64,000 nt of DNA from a virus (IMGVR_UViG_3300022752_000020:62001-126000); one strand, 5' to 3'. Positions 1-11,337 are shown, counted from the stretch's first letter. The notes: a model not told the origin generated them from the sequence alone. Program-made: numbers and translations.

Positions 1-3000
1 ATTGAGAGTTTCCATGTTTCCGCCGTAGGTTAAATCATATGCTATAGCATCAATAATAAATCCTACATCTTCTTCACACTTGGTTACTCTTGTACCAGTA
101 TATGTAAATGTGTACCAAATACTGTCAAGTGGTTGTCCTGCTGCGCTATCATTAATCTGTGTAGTAATCCATGCACTTACAGCAGCCTTCAAATTGGCTT
201 TTTCATTGCGTAATTTAGTAGCAGCTAGAGCATATTTTGGATTACGTGTTCTGATACCAGCTGGTCTTGGTAATGCATATACACTACCACCAGGAATTGG
301 CATAGCTGGGCTCTTTGGAACACTGCCACCACCAATAATACTACTGATTAATTCAAAACTCTGTGTTACACTTGCTATAGCAGCAGCATCGTCCAATAGC
401 TCAACTAGTTTATCCTTGGCAAAATCAATACCACCTAGTGTTTCTTGTAGTTGATCTGTTAGAACCAAGCTACTTGCTGCGCGACGATATGATAGACCTG
501 CCTTAACACTGTTATAATTTGTACCTAGTAATAGGTCATATAAAGCAGCGTCAATGATCAATCCAACGTCACGACTGCAACGACTTTGATCATAGGTCTT
601 GTAGTTAGCTGTAATATAAGCAACCACTTCTTCCTTCAAGAATTCCTTATTAGCGATCAAGCTAGCAGCAGCGTTTACAGCATTTGGATTAAATGCAGCA
701 CCTAATGGAGCTGTATTAACTATTGAGGGAGCTACTTCTACGCCCTTATCAATAATGTCAAACATTAGATCAAACAAGTTTGTAATACGTGCTATAGCAG
801 CCTCATTCTTTACTAGAGGTGGCTTCTGGCTAACTGCAATTACCTGATCACGAATAAACTTGATAGCCTGTAGTTGTGGACCAATCTGTGTGCTTGTTAC
901 AACTTGTGCAGCCTTCTGTAAGTATACGCTACCTGCTGTTACACTTTGGAAGTTACTGTTTAGTACCAAGTCATACATAGCAGCATCTATGATCAAGCCT
1001 ACGTCACGAGCACATTTTTCTGTGTTGTATTGTAGGATAAAGCTATCAATATAGTCTGCAATACGAGCCTGTAGTTCACGCTTCTGTTCTTGTACTGCAA
1101 TGCGTACATAGGCCAGTGTTTCGTCACCTGCTAGGAAGTTTGGTTCTTCTCTAACTGGTACTTGTTTTACACCACCTTTAACAACATTAATTACAATGTC
1201 AATTAATTGACTTAATTTCTGTGCTGTTTCTACGCTACCTGCTGTACCTCTGATCTGTTCTAGTTCTGACTGTACACTCTTAACAGTTACATTTTTAGCA
1301 ACGTCAGCTAAAATATAACCAAGATGATTGTAAGCACGGATTGTTGCTTCTTTTTCATCAGATTGCACACTGTCATTTACTGTTACACCTGAGTAGTAGG
1401 CTAGACCAGCTGTATAGCTTTCCATATTACCACCATAGGTTAGGTCGTAATACACAGCATCTAGAATAAAGTCAATATCTTCCTTACACTTAGTTCTATT
1501 GAATACAAATGGACTTGCGAAGCCTTCTCTGTTTTCACGCTTCTGTTGATCAATCCAAGCAATTAATTCTGCTTTGATGAACTCTCTATTTTCTTCAATT
1601 AGATCACGAGCAAGACGATAACCTTCATCTCTACTATTGTTTAAGCCGCCACCTGGTAATGGTAAGCTATATGGTTTCTGTGGTAGAGCTGCTAGTAGGG
1701 CTGCTTCATTTGCTGCCTGTGTAGCATCAATAATATAGTCCATCAATGTGCCAATTCTAGTATAGGCTACACTGTTGGCTACAATACCTGGAATACCGCC
1801 GCCACCTGCTGCATAACCAGCAGCATTTTCATAGGTCTCACCTAGTGTACGCATTCTTGTCTTCAAGAATTCAAACAATAGTTCAGTTGGTTTTGTCTGT
1901 GGATAGTTACTTAGGCTGGTACTACCTGTTGCTAGAGCAGCATTAGCCTGTTGTCTCCAATAGCTACGAGCAGCAGTAATTGTACGGAACTGTGTATTAA
2001 ACATCATGTCATAACGTACTGCATCAATAACTAGACCAACGTCACGCTCACATTTGTCAATGTCATATGTAAACATTTCATAGACTGTGCCTTCACCTGC
2101 TACAGCATTTAGAGGTGTTGTGTTACGAATAAACACATCATCTTGAGCACCTACAGGAGTTGTAGCATATGTAGTCCAACTGGTTGTACCAATAGTCTTG
2201 ATCTTGTATCTCTTACCTGCTACTGTTTGGCTAGCTTTTAGTACTTTTACTACACGACCAGTAGTACCAGTAATAAGAGCATTGTTATATACAAATTCTG
2301 TTCCAGCTGTTTGAGCCCCAGCACTACCAATAGCAGACCAATTTGTGTTACCAACTGTATGAATTACATAACTTTGTCCATTAACTAGGTTATTTGTACC
2401 TGAAACACCAGGTTTTACAGTTGTAGCACCAAACCAATCTGTCCATGTACCATCTCTTGTTACTGTAACTTGAGCTAATGGTCCTGTACCTTCTTGGTTA
2501 CTTGCTGGAGCACTTGTATTGTTTACTCTAGCCATCTTGAGCTGTTGTCTAATGTACTCTGTTACTTGACTCTGTAGACTACTTCTACCTGGATAGCTTG
2601 TACCGCTGACCACTTGAGCAGCATCACTGGTCTTGTAAAGTACTAATAGGTCATTAGGGAACTTGAGATCATTTGGTACCCAACCATAGCTTGGCTCAAC
2701 AAACGCTGGAGCAGCTACAGCAAAGCTACCATCTTGATTACACAAGTTTCTAATTACCCATGCTAGACTTTGAGCTGTTTGAGCAGCAGCACTGCTACCT
2801 GCATCACCTGGGCTCTGTTTAGCAATAATTCTTAAATCAGCTACATCATCACCTTGTGCTACTAGTTTAACTAGATTAGATAGACGAGTAAATGCAGCAA
2901 TGCTGGCTGTTAGATCATCACCACTAATTGACTCAGTTTGAGATCCTACAAGTTCTCCACTTGCAACGCCGCCAATATAATATGCACCACCAGCAATAAT

Positions 3001-6000
3001 ACTTTCCATATTACCGCCATAGGTCATATCATAATATAGTGCATCTAGTATAAGATCCATATCTCTCAAGCATTTTGACTCTACGAAATCTAATGTAGCA
3101 AATGCTGCATCACTTAAGATGTATTTGAGTATTTCAGCTTTTAAGAACTCTCTATTACTTTCAATTAGGTTACGTGCATAACCATAGCTGGCCAAATAGG
3201 TTGTATTATAACCTGTTGGACTTGGGCATGAATATGCTGGGATAACTACTTCACCTTTTGTTACAATATTAATTAATAGATCCATTCTGTCTGCTACACG
3301 CTCTGAAGCTACAGCAACATTCTTTGTTAGATCAACTAATTTTTCTTTTAATAATTTAAATGCTTCAATAGTAGGTACTTTTTGATCACCAACTACCTTG
3401 CTAGCCTGTGCTCTATAGTAAGCACGAGCAGCAGTGATAGTTCTGAAGTTACTATTAAACATCATATCATAACGTACTGCATCAATAATGCTTTCAATAT
3501 CTTCTTGGCAATCAGTTACACTATATTGTAACTCTGGGAAACGATCACTAATATATGTTGTGATAGCTGCCTTAATAGTTGCTGCATTTGAATTCATTAG
3601 TGTACTGCTGGCCACTAGATCAGGATCAACCCAATCTGTTGTAGCTAGTGTTTCGTCAGCTTTAATGCGAGTAAATGTTAGTCCAGTTGTAGATCCTGCT
3701 GTTGTTCCAATCGCTGCATTTGCCAATGTTTGTAGAGTAAATGTAGTTGTACCATTTGTTGCACTGATTTTGTAAGTGCCATTAGTCACTACACCATTTC
3801 CACTATTTGTACCACTAATTGTTACTTGATGTCCAACAACTAAAGTAGTTGCGGCACATTGGAATTGGCCTGCTGTGCCTGTAATAGCGACATTTGTAAG
3901 TGTGGTATTATTAAGGAAACTATTTACATCTAAAATACGATCTCGAGCAAAATCACCAGCACCACTGCTACCAGCACTACCGTTCTTATTTTGTTCCTCT
4001 GTATAAAGAGCAACTTTTTCTAGTACCCAATCTCTTAATTCTTCATACACAGCAATACTTGCATCTTTTTGGTTAGCTAGTACATTTTTTGCACCAGTTA
4101 CACCACGATAGTAAGCATTAGCAGCAAGTTGTGTACGGTAATTTGTACCAAACATTACATCAAATCTTACTGCATCAATAACTGCATCAATGTCCTGCTC
4201 ACATTCAACTTGTAGAGTTTGACCAGTACTGGCTTGAGTTGTTGTATATCCTAGTCCTGGGAACTTATCAGCCATCAATGCTGTTACAGCAGCCTTAACA
4301 TCTACTCTAAACTGTGCTGCATTAATTGCTGTGTTAAGAGTTTGTAGTGTAGTATCAACCCATGTAATTACTGGAGCATCTTTAGCTGTTGCTGTTGCAC
4401 CATCTGTAATAATATCTACAAGTAGTGTCTTAACTAATTCTCTAGCTTTATCGCTGGCTGTGCCTGTAGCATCACCTACACCAACACGCTGTACTTCACG
4501 ACTCTGCTGTTGATTTCTGGTAAATGTTAGACCAGTAGTTGTACCACTTGCACCTGGAGCTGTTACAATAGCTGTACCATCAACATTGGCTAGTCTAATC
4601 TCAGTGCTACTTGTTACTGCAACAACCTTATAAGTCTTAATAACCTGTGTAGCAGGATCTGCACCACCGACTACTAGACCTGTAATTGTTGCGGTACCTG
4701 TATAAGTAGCTGTCTTAGTTGCTGTAATTAAATCACCAACAATCAATGGATTGCTTGGAGCAGTTAGAGTAAATGTACCATCTGTTGTAGCAGTTTTTAC
4801 TGTCATACCTGCTAGAGATTGGCTAATTACTCTTGAACCACTTGTCACAAACTTCAATAAGTTACCTAAGAATCTAAATGCTTGTTGAGTAGCATTTAAT
4901 TCACCAGCACCCAATGTACCTTGAGGACCGCTACCATTAGCATAGTAACTATCAGCAGCGATAAATGTTGCTGTATTACCACCATAGGTTAAGTCATACA
5001 TGATAGCATCTAGAACTAGATCTACATCTCTTTCACACTTAACTTTATTATAATTTGCTGGAGGACTATTAGCATCAATAAATGCTGTTGTCTCTGCAAT
5101 TAAGAACTGCTTATTGCTAGCAATCATCTTTACTGCATTGAAATAGTCTGTATTACCAGCATGAGCACCTGTGGCTGTTGGTTTTGGCATTACGAATGGT
5201 TTTCTTGGAGTAAATCCTGGACCATCTAAAATGATTTTATTCAACAAGTCAAAACTAGCATTTATTCTATCTTTGGCTTGGAATTGACCACTTGGCTTAA
5301 CATCTTTTAGCTGTACAACTTGATCAACAACTTCTTTTAGTCTTTCATAAGCAGCCACTGTTTGAATAATCTGCTTTGGAATTGTTGATTTTGGTGTTAC
5401 TGCACCATCAAAATATGCGATAGCTGCCTGTGTTGTATCAACATTACCACCGTATAACAAGTCATAGCACATGGCATCAATTAAGAAACCAACGTCACGA
5501 GCACACTTGTCTTTGTTATAGGCAAAATTCATATCAACAAAGTCACTTACAGCATTCTTTAACTTGTTAATTGTAGCTGTTGTTGCTAACAATGTATTAA
5601 ACTTAAGAATATTAGCATCTACCCATGATGTTACTGGTGTTGATGGACTAAATGTGTAGGTTGTTGGATCATTAATATAATTTTTAATAATTGTTACAAG
5701 AGTTTTTGCCTTATCACCACTGGTTCCATTTCCAGCATTGGCTGTTACAGGTTGATTTTGTGTGTAAGCATTGCCATCAGCATCATTATTTGTTGTTAGA
5801 GCCGTACCTTCAGCAACATCTTCAACTAGATCTGCTAGGAAGTTATAAGCAGCCACAGTAGCGGCTGTTTCACCTGCACCTAATGCTAGATTTACACCAC
5901 TTGTACCACCATAATATGCCTTAGCAGCAATAATAGTTTCTAAATTACCACCATATGTTTGGTCATAATAAATTGCATCTAAGATATATTCAACATCTCT

Positions 6001-9000
6001 GCGACATGCTGTTTCATCATAGTCTAAACTTGGATAATTTAATGTAATATATGCAACTACTCTATCCTCAATCCAAGCACGATTTGCCTCAATTAAGTTA
6101 CGTGCTTTTAGTCTTTCTGCATTGCTGGCATTATCAGATCCGCTTGTTGGATCTGTTATAATAAATGCTGGCTCAACTGCTAGACCATTCTCAAGTATCT
6201 TAAGAATAGTATCCATGCTACGGCTTACACGCTGAATACTAGCACTTTCTGCTGTAGTTGGATTGTCTGGATCTACTGCTTTAACAATTTCTAATAGTTT
6301 TCCTTTTAAGTATTGGAAACTGGCCAATGTAGCTGTCTTTTGATCTTTAACTACTGTACTAGCCATAGCACGATAATAGCTACGACCAGCTACAATACTA
6401 CGGAAGTTACTGTTAAACATCATGTCATAGCGTACAGCTTCAACTACATAGCCTACATCACGACGACATTTTTCTCTATCATAGCCAAATAGAACATAGT
6501 TATCGTCTACAAAATCTGCAACTTTATTTTTAACATCTTCTTTATTAGCTTGTAATATATCAAAAGATTTCTTAAGAGCTGTATCAATCCAATCTAAACT
6601 AGGTACACTTGGCACTGTGGCTAAATCGGCTACTGGTGGACTCTCAGCCACGCTGTCATCAATCAATTTGATGATTAAATCTACGCATGTACCAATTTCT
6701 TTGGCTGCTGTAGCACTACCATCACTGCCGTTTGGACTACGAACCTGTGTAGTAATATTACCAACTGTTGGTGTCCATACAAGGTCTTGAGCTACACTTT
6801 GTACAACTAACTTCAAGTATTGATATGCACGTAGAGTAGCACTAACTTCATCCATTTGAGTACCGCTTGGATCTAGTTGGCTTAGTGTGCCTACTGCATA
6901 GCTTAAACCTGCTACCTTACTTTCTAGTGTACCACCATAAGTTGTATCATAAAATAGTGCATCAAGAATCAAGTTTAGATCACGACGGCACTTGTCTACA
7001 TCAAATCCAGCTGGGTTAGCATAAGTTGAACTGGTTGCACCTGGAGTAATCTTTTCAAATCTCATTGTAGTTGTGAAACCAGATGAGCTTGTTGTAACAA
7101 CTGGGCTACCGTCTAGGTTAACAATCTTGAATCCTGGTGTATATTCAGTGGCTGTACCTGGATTAGCTCTAGCTTCAACTGTAGCTACCTTGTACACGCT
7201 TGGGCTGTTATAACCACTAATACTTGCACCAGAGAACATCTTACCACTAATTCTAATCAAATCACCAACTGCTAGAGTTGTGAATTCTGATTGTCCAGTT
7301 ACTGGGTTAACACTAAATGAGCCATCTGTTGAAAAAGCACCAATAACACCTTTGAACTTTACAACTCCTTTGACTAGTTCTAATCCTGGTGTGTTAATAT
7401 ATGTTAGAACATCATCAATAATAAACTCTCTATTCTTCTCAACTAGGTCACGAGCACGTTTGTACTCAATGGCACGACCTTTCTCTGGGAATGGCATACG
7501 ATATTTTGGAACTGTTTCTAAACCTTTATCCACAATATCAATAATAATATCCATATTGCTTTCTATACTGTTAACTGCTAATGAGTTAGTCTTAACTAAT
7601 TCTTTAGCTAATTTCCTCAAGTGTCTGAAAGCACCCACTGTGGCTAGTTTTTGATCGCCTTTAACCTTAGCAGCATTAGCTCTATAATAAGCACGACCAG
7701 CACTAATACTACGGAAGTTGCTGGTAAATGCTAGGTCATATGATAATGCATCTACAATTAGTTCAACATCTCTAGCACACTTATCTCTATCAAACTCATT
7801 TAGAGTAAAGTTAGCATCAATGAATCCTACAATTTCATCTTTGATGAATTCAACATTATTACGTAGGATATTAACTGCTGTTTTACGATCTAGGTCTTCC
7901 TCGTTATTTCTTGTTGGGATTGGGAATGTTAATGCTGTACCATAACCATTGATTGGATCATAGCCATAAGCAACACCATTCACTGTAACCTTAGCATTTG
8001 TGATAATATCACCATCTTCATTAACTCTTGCACCGTCTAAAATATCAATAACAATATCAAATCTTGTACTGATTTCTTCTTTAGCACTTGGAGCAACGAT
8101 TCTCTTTAGTGTAATATTTTTGGCAGCTTTCAAGCTGGCTACAGTTTGTACTTTTTGAGCACCAACTACTTCGCTAGCATAAGCACGTAGGTAACTGATA
8201 GCAGCATTAATAGTCTTATAATTACTGCCAAAAACCATGTCACTTAAAATAGCGTCTAAAATTAAACCAACGTCTCTATAGCACTTTGGCTTATTAAAGC
8301 TAAAGTTATCAAAGAAGCTGTTAGCCATAAACTTGATTGTTTCTGTTTTAATATCTTCCTTGGCTGCTAGAACTGCATCACGAATAGCCTTATATGTTGT
8401 AGGCTGATATGTAACAGTTGGATAACCTGTTGTAGTTGTACCTAATGTTAGATCTGTTGCTGTGTTAACACGAGCAAACTTAGTATCACCATCACTAATT
8501 GTATACCAGTTAATGTTAATATATGCTAACATTTCAGCACGGATGAAATCTCTGTTAGCCATCAATAGATCAAAGGCACGTATTTTGTTTGTATCTGTGC
8601 TGGCAACAAGATTAATAGGCTGCTTTAGTCTTTGAACACTATCTTCACTGTTGTTTGGACCTTCTTGTAAGATCTCGTTAATAATGTCAATTAAATTACC
8701 AATAGCTACAACTTCTGTACTAGTAGCTGGAGGTAAATCTGTACGTTGTGGTACAGCCTCTTGCCATGGATTTGGAGTTGGGCTGCAAGTAATTACATCA
8801 CGTACAAGTTCCTTCATGTACTTGTAAGCATTTACTGTCTGCTTGATCTGATTTGGTAATACACTCTTTAATACATTTGTGTCTTCATTAAAGTCAAAGT
8901 AATAAATGCCTGCTGTAACAGCTTGACGATTACCACCGTGTACAAGGTCAAAACAGATACTGTCAATAATGTAACCTACATCACGGCTACACTTAACTCT

Positions 9001-10410
9001 ATCATAATCAAATCCTGGGAATGCTCTACCTAAATAACTGATAACGTCATCTCTAATTGCTTGTTTATTTGTTTGTAGTGCTGTAAATGCAGCTTCAAGA
9101 TCAGCATCATTTAGACGCTTACCATTTGGCTGAATAAAATCACTTGTTCCTACGATTTCATTATCTAGTCCTTTTAAGAACAAACTAAACAAGGCACCAA
9201 GTCTATTAACCTGTGTTTGAGTAGTTGCTACTAGACCATTAGCTTCTTTAAACTGAGTTATTCCAGCTTGAGCACTTTCAATGGTATCTAAAATTACCAC
9301 ACGCTGTGAAAATAATTGAGCACGACCATAGGCATCAACAGTTGCTGGGACTTCTTCAGCTGCCTTAAGTTGGCTTAGACCATTTGCATAATTGTAATAA
9401 CGCTTGGCAGCATCTACTGTTTGGCTATTACCACCATAGATCAAGTCATAGCAAATTGCATCAATTGTATAACCAATATCTCTACCGCATGTAGCCTGCT
9501 TGTCTGCATCAAAGCCATAAATTACAATCTGTGGCCAGTTTTTCTTAATATAGTCAATAACTTCAGCTACAACAAATTTCTTATTAGCCTGTAAGTTCTT
9601 TACTAGATTAACTACACTTGCTTCTGTATCCTGTAAAGCTGGATATGCTAGCTTGTAATTATTTGTATCTCTATAATCTAAATAAGTTGTTAAAGTTGCT
9701 AGACCACCTGATGACATTGCTGTAGTAAGAATATCAAAATTGCTCTGTACTCTTGATAATAACACTGCATCTTCTTGCACAATAGGAGCAATTTGATCTC
9801 TTACAAACTTATAAGCTTCAATAGTTGGTACTCTTTGTTCTTCACTAATAGTATATGTTCCAGCAACGGCTGTCAAATATGTAATAGCAGCCTTGATAGT
9901 TCTATAGTTTGTACCAAATATAATATCATCTGCCACTGCTTCAATAACTAGTCCAACATCACGCTTGCACTTTGAACTTACAAAGGCTAAAGTTGGATAA
10001 TTCTTTTTCAAGAAAGCAATAGCAGCATCTTCAATTTGAGCTTTTCTATCTAATATAGTTTGTCTTAATACCTTATATTCTGGTTCTGCTGCATCTAGAT
10101 CAGGACCAACAATTAATGTTGGACTTAATGGACCTTCTGCTACAATTTTACTGATGATGGCAAATTCATCTTTTACAATACGCTTGGCTGTGGCTGTAGC
10201 ACTAGCAGTAGTCAATACACTGGCGGCAGTAACTTGAGCACGTTGAATAGCTGCTGCTGTTTGAACTTGTTGTTCAATACCAGTTGTAATATTATCTTTG
10301 GCCCAATAACGTAGGCCAGCAAATGTACTTTGTGTAGTACCTTCATATAATAGGTCAAATGCTAGACCATCTACTACAAGACCGTTATCTCTATCACATG
10401 TTGTTTGGTT
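1..10410 (-). repeat. Nineteen diverged protein repeats (C-x2-D-V-G ... Y-D-L) in the giant gene
   Basis: The encoded motif recurs near 10390, 9960, 9475, 8975, 8275, 7775, 6985, 6460, 6000, 5500, 5030, 4195, 3500, 3065, 2045, 1480, 1010, 570 and 70. Most spacings are about 430-530 nt, with larger gaps where other modules are inserted. Two forms are visible. Form A ends Y-D-L-T-Y-G-G-N, as near 40, 1440, 3020, 5000 and 9440. Form B ends Y-D-M-M-F-N-S-N-F-R-T or similar, as near 2010, 3470, 6420 and 7740. The copies have diverged at the DNA level, so this is old duplication rather than recent expansion. Confidence 0.85.
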
Positions 10411-11337
10411 GTAATTGGCAAAAAGTACACCATCACCAATGTTAGGACGTCTTGCTAAATTCTTAAATGTGATCTGACGACCAGCTGACTTCTTAACAAT
10501 ACCACGATATAATGGATCACTGGCACCACGACTAACTAGACCGTAGTTACCAAATGAGCTGTTGGACAAGTTAACTGAACAGAATCCACCGTTCTCACAC
10601 ATAAATGATATGTCACAGCAAATTGTAAAGATGGACACTAACTGTGTATTACCTCTGTTCAACATGTGAATACCAATACCACCTTGGTTATACTGTGTAA
10701 ACGCATCACAAACCATTGAACGTAAGCCTGTGGTCAATGCACCGTCAACACGCATACCTGTACCAGTAGTTGTAATACTTGTAACAGCCTGTGTGTATGG
10801 TGATGTTACGATTTCACCAGCACTACCGTCTGGTGGGAAACATACCGCAGCACTTGGTGCAATATGTCCTTTAAAGTTCATACAGAAGATGTAAGCGCCA
10901 TTGTATACCCAGAAGATATCCTTGGTTGGATTCTTTGGACGAACTGTGGTGTTACGCAAGTTGTCACCAACAACTGACACACGAGCTGGAACACGTAGTG
11001 GGTTATCTTCAATATACTCCCCACTCTTTAAGAATATAGTTGTGCCAGGAGTCGCTATGCTCAGTGCCTTCTTTAGTGTCAAAAAAGCTTGACCTAATGT
11101 CTTTCCGCTGTTACTATCATCACCGTTCTTGGCCACATAAAGTACATTAGGTACTTCCATTGCTCCAATTTCAATAATTTTCTGAATAGCAGCGAAACCT
11201 TCTGGTTGCTTGATTTCTTGTTTTGTAAACAGTTTACCATCGGCTGTGTTAAGTGCTAATTCGCCTAGGTCAATGCTATCTAGTGATGGTACTTTGCCAG
11301 GTATATCACTACGCTTAAATCTAATATTTGTGCTCAT
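1..11337 (-). CDS. Giant repeat virion protein, at least 3,779 aa, C-terminus outside window
   Basis: The frame is open from an ATG at 11337 to base 1, with AAAGGAAA just upstream as ribosome binding site. Near residues 59-140 the protein shows a pectate-lyase-like start: a YVAKNGDDSNSGKT segment, then TIFLKSGEYIEDN and VSVVGDN. This is the pattern of a right-handed beta-helix with a DUF1565-like entry. From about residue 312 to the window edge it has 19 copies of a motif of the form C-x2-D-V-G-x-I-I-D-A-x2-Y-D-L, mostly 140-180 residues apart. Extra beta-type modules are inserted between some copies. It is last in a run of structural genes on this strand, so a virion surface, fibre or adhesin role is likely but inferred. 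I recognise no enzyme active site, and the family function is unknown to me. Confidence 0.85.
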   Translation of the reverse strand, partial: MSTNIRFKRSDIPGKVPSLDSIDLGELALNTADGKLFTKQEIKQPEGFAAIQKIIEIGAMEVPNVLYVAKNGDDSNSGKTLGQAFLTLKKALSIATPGTTIFLKSGEYIEDNPLRVPARVSVVGDNLRNTTVRPKNPTKDIFWVYNGAYIFCMNFKGHIAPSAAVCFPPDGSAGEIVTSPYTQAVTSITTTGTGMRVDGALTTGLRSMVCDAFTQYNQGGIGIHMLNRGNTQLVSIFTICCDISFMCENGGFCSVNLSNSSFGNYGLVSRGASDPLYRGIVKKSAGRQITFKNLARRPNIGDGVLFANYNQTTCDRDNGLVVDGLAFDLLYEGTTQSTFAGLRYWAKDNITTGIEQQVQTAAAIQRAQVTAASVLTTASATATAKRIVKDEFAIISKIVAEGPLSPTLIVGPDLDAAEPEYKVLRQTILDRKAQIEDAAIAFLKKNYPTLAFVSSKCKRDVGLVIEAVADDIIFGTNYRTIKAAITYLTAVAGTYTISEEQRVPTIEAYKFVRDQIAPIVQEDAVLLSRVQSNFDILTTAMSSGGLATLTTYLDYRDTNNYKLAYPALQDTEASVVNLVKNLQANKKFVVAEVIDYIKKNWPQIVIYGFDADKQATCGRDIGYTIDAICYDLIYGGNSQTVDAAKRYYNYANGLSQLKAAEEVPATVDAYGRAQLFSQRVVILDTIESAQAGITQFKEANGLVATTQTQVNRLGALFSLFLKGLDNEIVGTSDFIQPNGKRLNDADLEAAFTALQTNKQAIRDDVISYLGRAFPGFDYDRVKCSRDVGYIIDSICFDLVHGGNRQAVTAGIYYFDFNEDTNVLKSVLPNQIKQTVNAYKYMKELVRDVITCSPTPNPWQEAVPQRTDLPPATSTEVVAIGNLIDIINEILQEGPNNSEDSVQRLKQPINLVASTDTNKIRAFDLLMANRDFIRAEMLAYININWYTISDGDTKFARVNTATDLTLGTTTTGYPTVTYQPTTYKAIRDAVLAAKEDIKTETIKFMANSFFDNFSFNKPKCYRDVGLILDAILSDMVFGSNYKTINAAISYLRAYASEVVGAQKVQTVASLKAAKNITLKRIVAPSAKEEISTRFDIVIDILDGARVNEDGDIITNAKVTVNGVAYGYDPINGYGTALTFPIPTRNNEEDLDRKTAVNILRNNVEFIKDEIVGFIDANFTLNEFDRDKCARDVELIVDALSYDLAFTSNFRSISAGRAYYRANAAKVKGDQKLATVGAFRHLRKLAKELVKTNSLAVNSIESNMDIIIDIVDKGLETVPKYRMPFPEKGRAIEYKRARDLVEKNREFIIDDVLTYINTPGLELVKGVVKFKGVIGAFSTDGSFSVNPVTGQSEFTTLAVGDLIRISGKMFSGASISGYNSPSVYKVATVEARANPGTATEYTPGFKIVNLDGSPVVTTSSSGFTTTMRFEKITPGATSSTYANPAGFDVDKCRRDLNLILDALFYDTTYGGTLESKVAGLSYAVGTLSQLDPSGTQMDEVSATLRAYQYLKLVVQSVAQDLVWTPTVGNITTQVRSPNGSDGSATAAKEIGTCVDLIIKLIDDSVAESPPVADLATVPSVPSLDWIDTALKKSFDILQANKEDVKNKVADFVDDNYVLFGYDREKCRRDVGYVVEAVRYDMMFNSNFRSIVAGRSYYRAMASTVVKDQKTATLASFQYLKGKLLEIVKAVDPDNPTTAESASIQRVSRSMDTILKILENGLAVEPAFIITDPTSGSDNASNAERLKARNLIEANRAWIEDRVVAYITLNYPSLDYDETACRRDVEYILDAIYYDQTYGGNLETIIAAKAYYGGTSGVNLALGAGETAATVAAYNFLADLVEDVAEGTALTTNNDADGNAYTQNQPVTANAGNGTSGDKAKTLVTIIKNYINDPTTYTFSPSTPVTSWVDANILKFNTLLATTATINKLKNAVSDFVDMNFAYNKDKCARDVGFLIDAMCYDLLYGGNVDTTQAAIAYFDGAVTPKSTIPKQIIQTVAAYERLKEVVDQVVQLKDVKPSGQFQAKDRINASFDLLNKIILDGPGFTPRKPFVMPKPTATGAHAGNTDYFNAVKMIASNKQFLIAETTAFIDANSPPANYNKVKCERDVDLVLDAIMYDLTYGGNTATFIAADSYYANGSGPQGTLGAGELNATQQAFRFLGNLLKFVTSGSRVISQSLAGMTVKTATTDGTFTLTAPSNPLIVGDLITATKTATYTGTATITGLVVGGADPATQVIKTYKVVAVTSSTEIRLANVDGTAIVTAPGASGTTTGLTFTRNQQQSREVQRVGVGDATGTASDKARELVKTLLVDIITDGATATAKDAPVITWVDTTLQTLNTAINAAQFRVDVKAAVTALMADKFPGLGYTTTQASTGQTLQVECEQDIDAVIDAVRFDVMFGTNYRTQLAANAYYRGVTGAKNVLANQKDASIAVYEELRDWVLEKVALYTEEQNKNGSAGSSGAGDFARDRILDVNSFLNNTTLTNVAITGTAGQFQCAATTLVVGHQVTISGTNSGNGVVTNGTYKISATNGTTTFTLQTLANAAIGTTAGSTTGLTFTRIKADETLATTDWVDPDLVASSTLMNSNAATIKAAITTYISDRFPELQYSVTDCQEDIESIIDAVRYDMMFNSNFRTITAARAYYRAQASKVVGDQKVPTIEAFKLLKEKLVDLTKNVAVASERVADRMDLLINIVTKGEVVIPAYSCPSPTGYNTTYLASYGYARNLIESNREFLKAEILKYILSDAAFATLDFVESKCLRDMDLILDALYYDMTYGGNMESIIAGGAYYIGGVASGELVGSQTESISGDDLTASIAAFTRLSNLVKLVAQGDDVADLRIIAKQSPGDAGSSAAAQTAQSLAWVIRNLCNQDGSFAVAAPAFVEPSYGWVPNDLKFPNDLLVLYKTSDAAQVVSGTSYPGRSSLQSQVTEYIRQQLKMARVNNTSAPASNQEGTGPLAQVTVTRDGTWTDWFGATTVKPGVSGTNNLVNGQSYVIHTVGNTNWSAIGSAGAQTAGTEFVYNNALITGTTGRVVKVLKASQTVAGKRYKIKTIGTTSWTTYATTPVGAQDDVFIRNTTPLNAVAGEGTVYEMFTYDIDKCERDVGLVIDAVRYDMMFNTQFRTITAARSYWRQQANAALATGSTSLSNYPQTKPTELLFEFLKTRMRTLGETYENAAGYAAGGGGIPGIVANSVAYTRIGTLMDYIIDATQAANEAALLAALPQKPYSLPLPGGGLNNSRDEGYRLARDLIEENREFIKAELIAWIDQQKRENREGFASPFVFNRTKCKEDIDFILDAVYYDLTYGGNMESYTAGLAYYSGVTVNDSVQSDEKEATIRAYNHLGYILADVAKNVTVKSVQSELEQIRGTAGSVETAQKLSQLIDIVINVVKGGVKQVPVREEPNFLAGDETLAYVRIAVQEQKRELQARIADYIDSFILQYNTEKCARDVGLIIDAAMYDLVLNSNFQSVTAGSVYLQKAAQVVTSTQIGPQLQAIKFIRDQVIAVSQKPPLVKNEAAIARITNLFDLMFDIIDKGVEVAPSIVNTAPLGAAFNPNAVNAAASLIANKEFLKEEVVAYITANYKTYDQSRCSRDVGLIIDAALYDLLLGTNYNSVKAGLSYRRAASSLVLTDQLQETLGGIDFAKDKLVELLDDAAAIASVTQSFELISSIIGGGSVPKSPAMPIPGGSVYALPRPAGIRTRNPKYALAATKLRNEKANLKAAVSAWITTQINDSAAGQPLDSIWYTFTYTGTRVTKCEEDVGFIIDAIAYDLTYGGNMETLN

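Noticed and set aside
80-7945. Several plus-strand frames of 60-124 codons in the first 8 kb
   Set aside because: All are opposite the giant minus-strand gene, lack start signals and do not resemble proteins.
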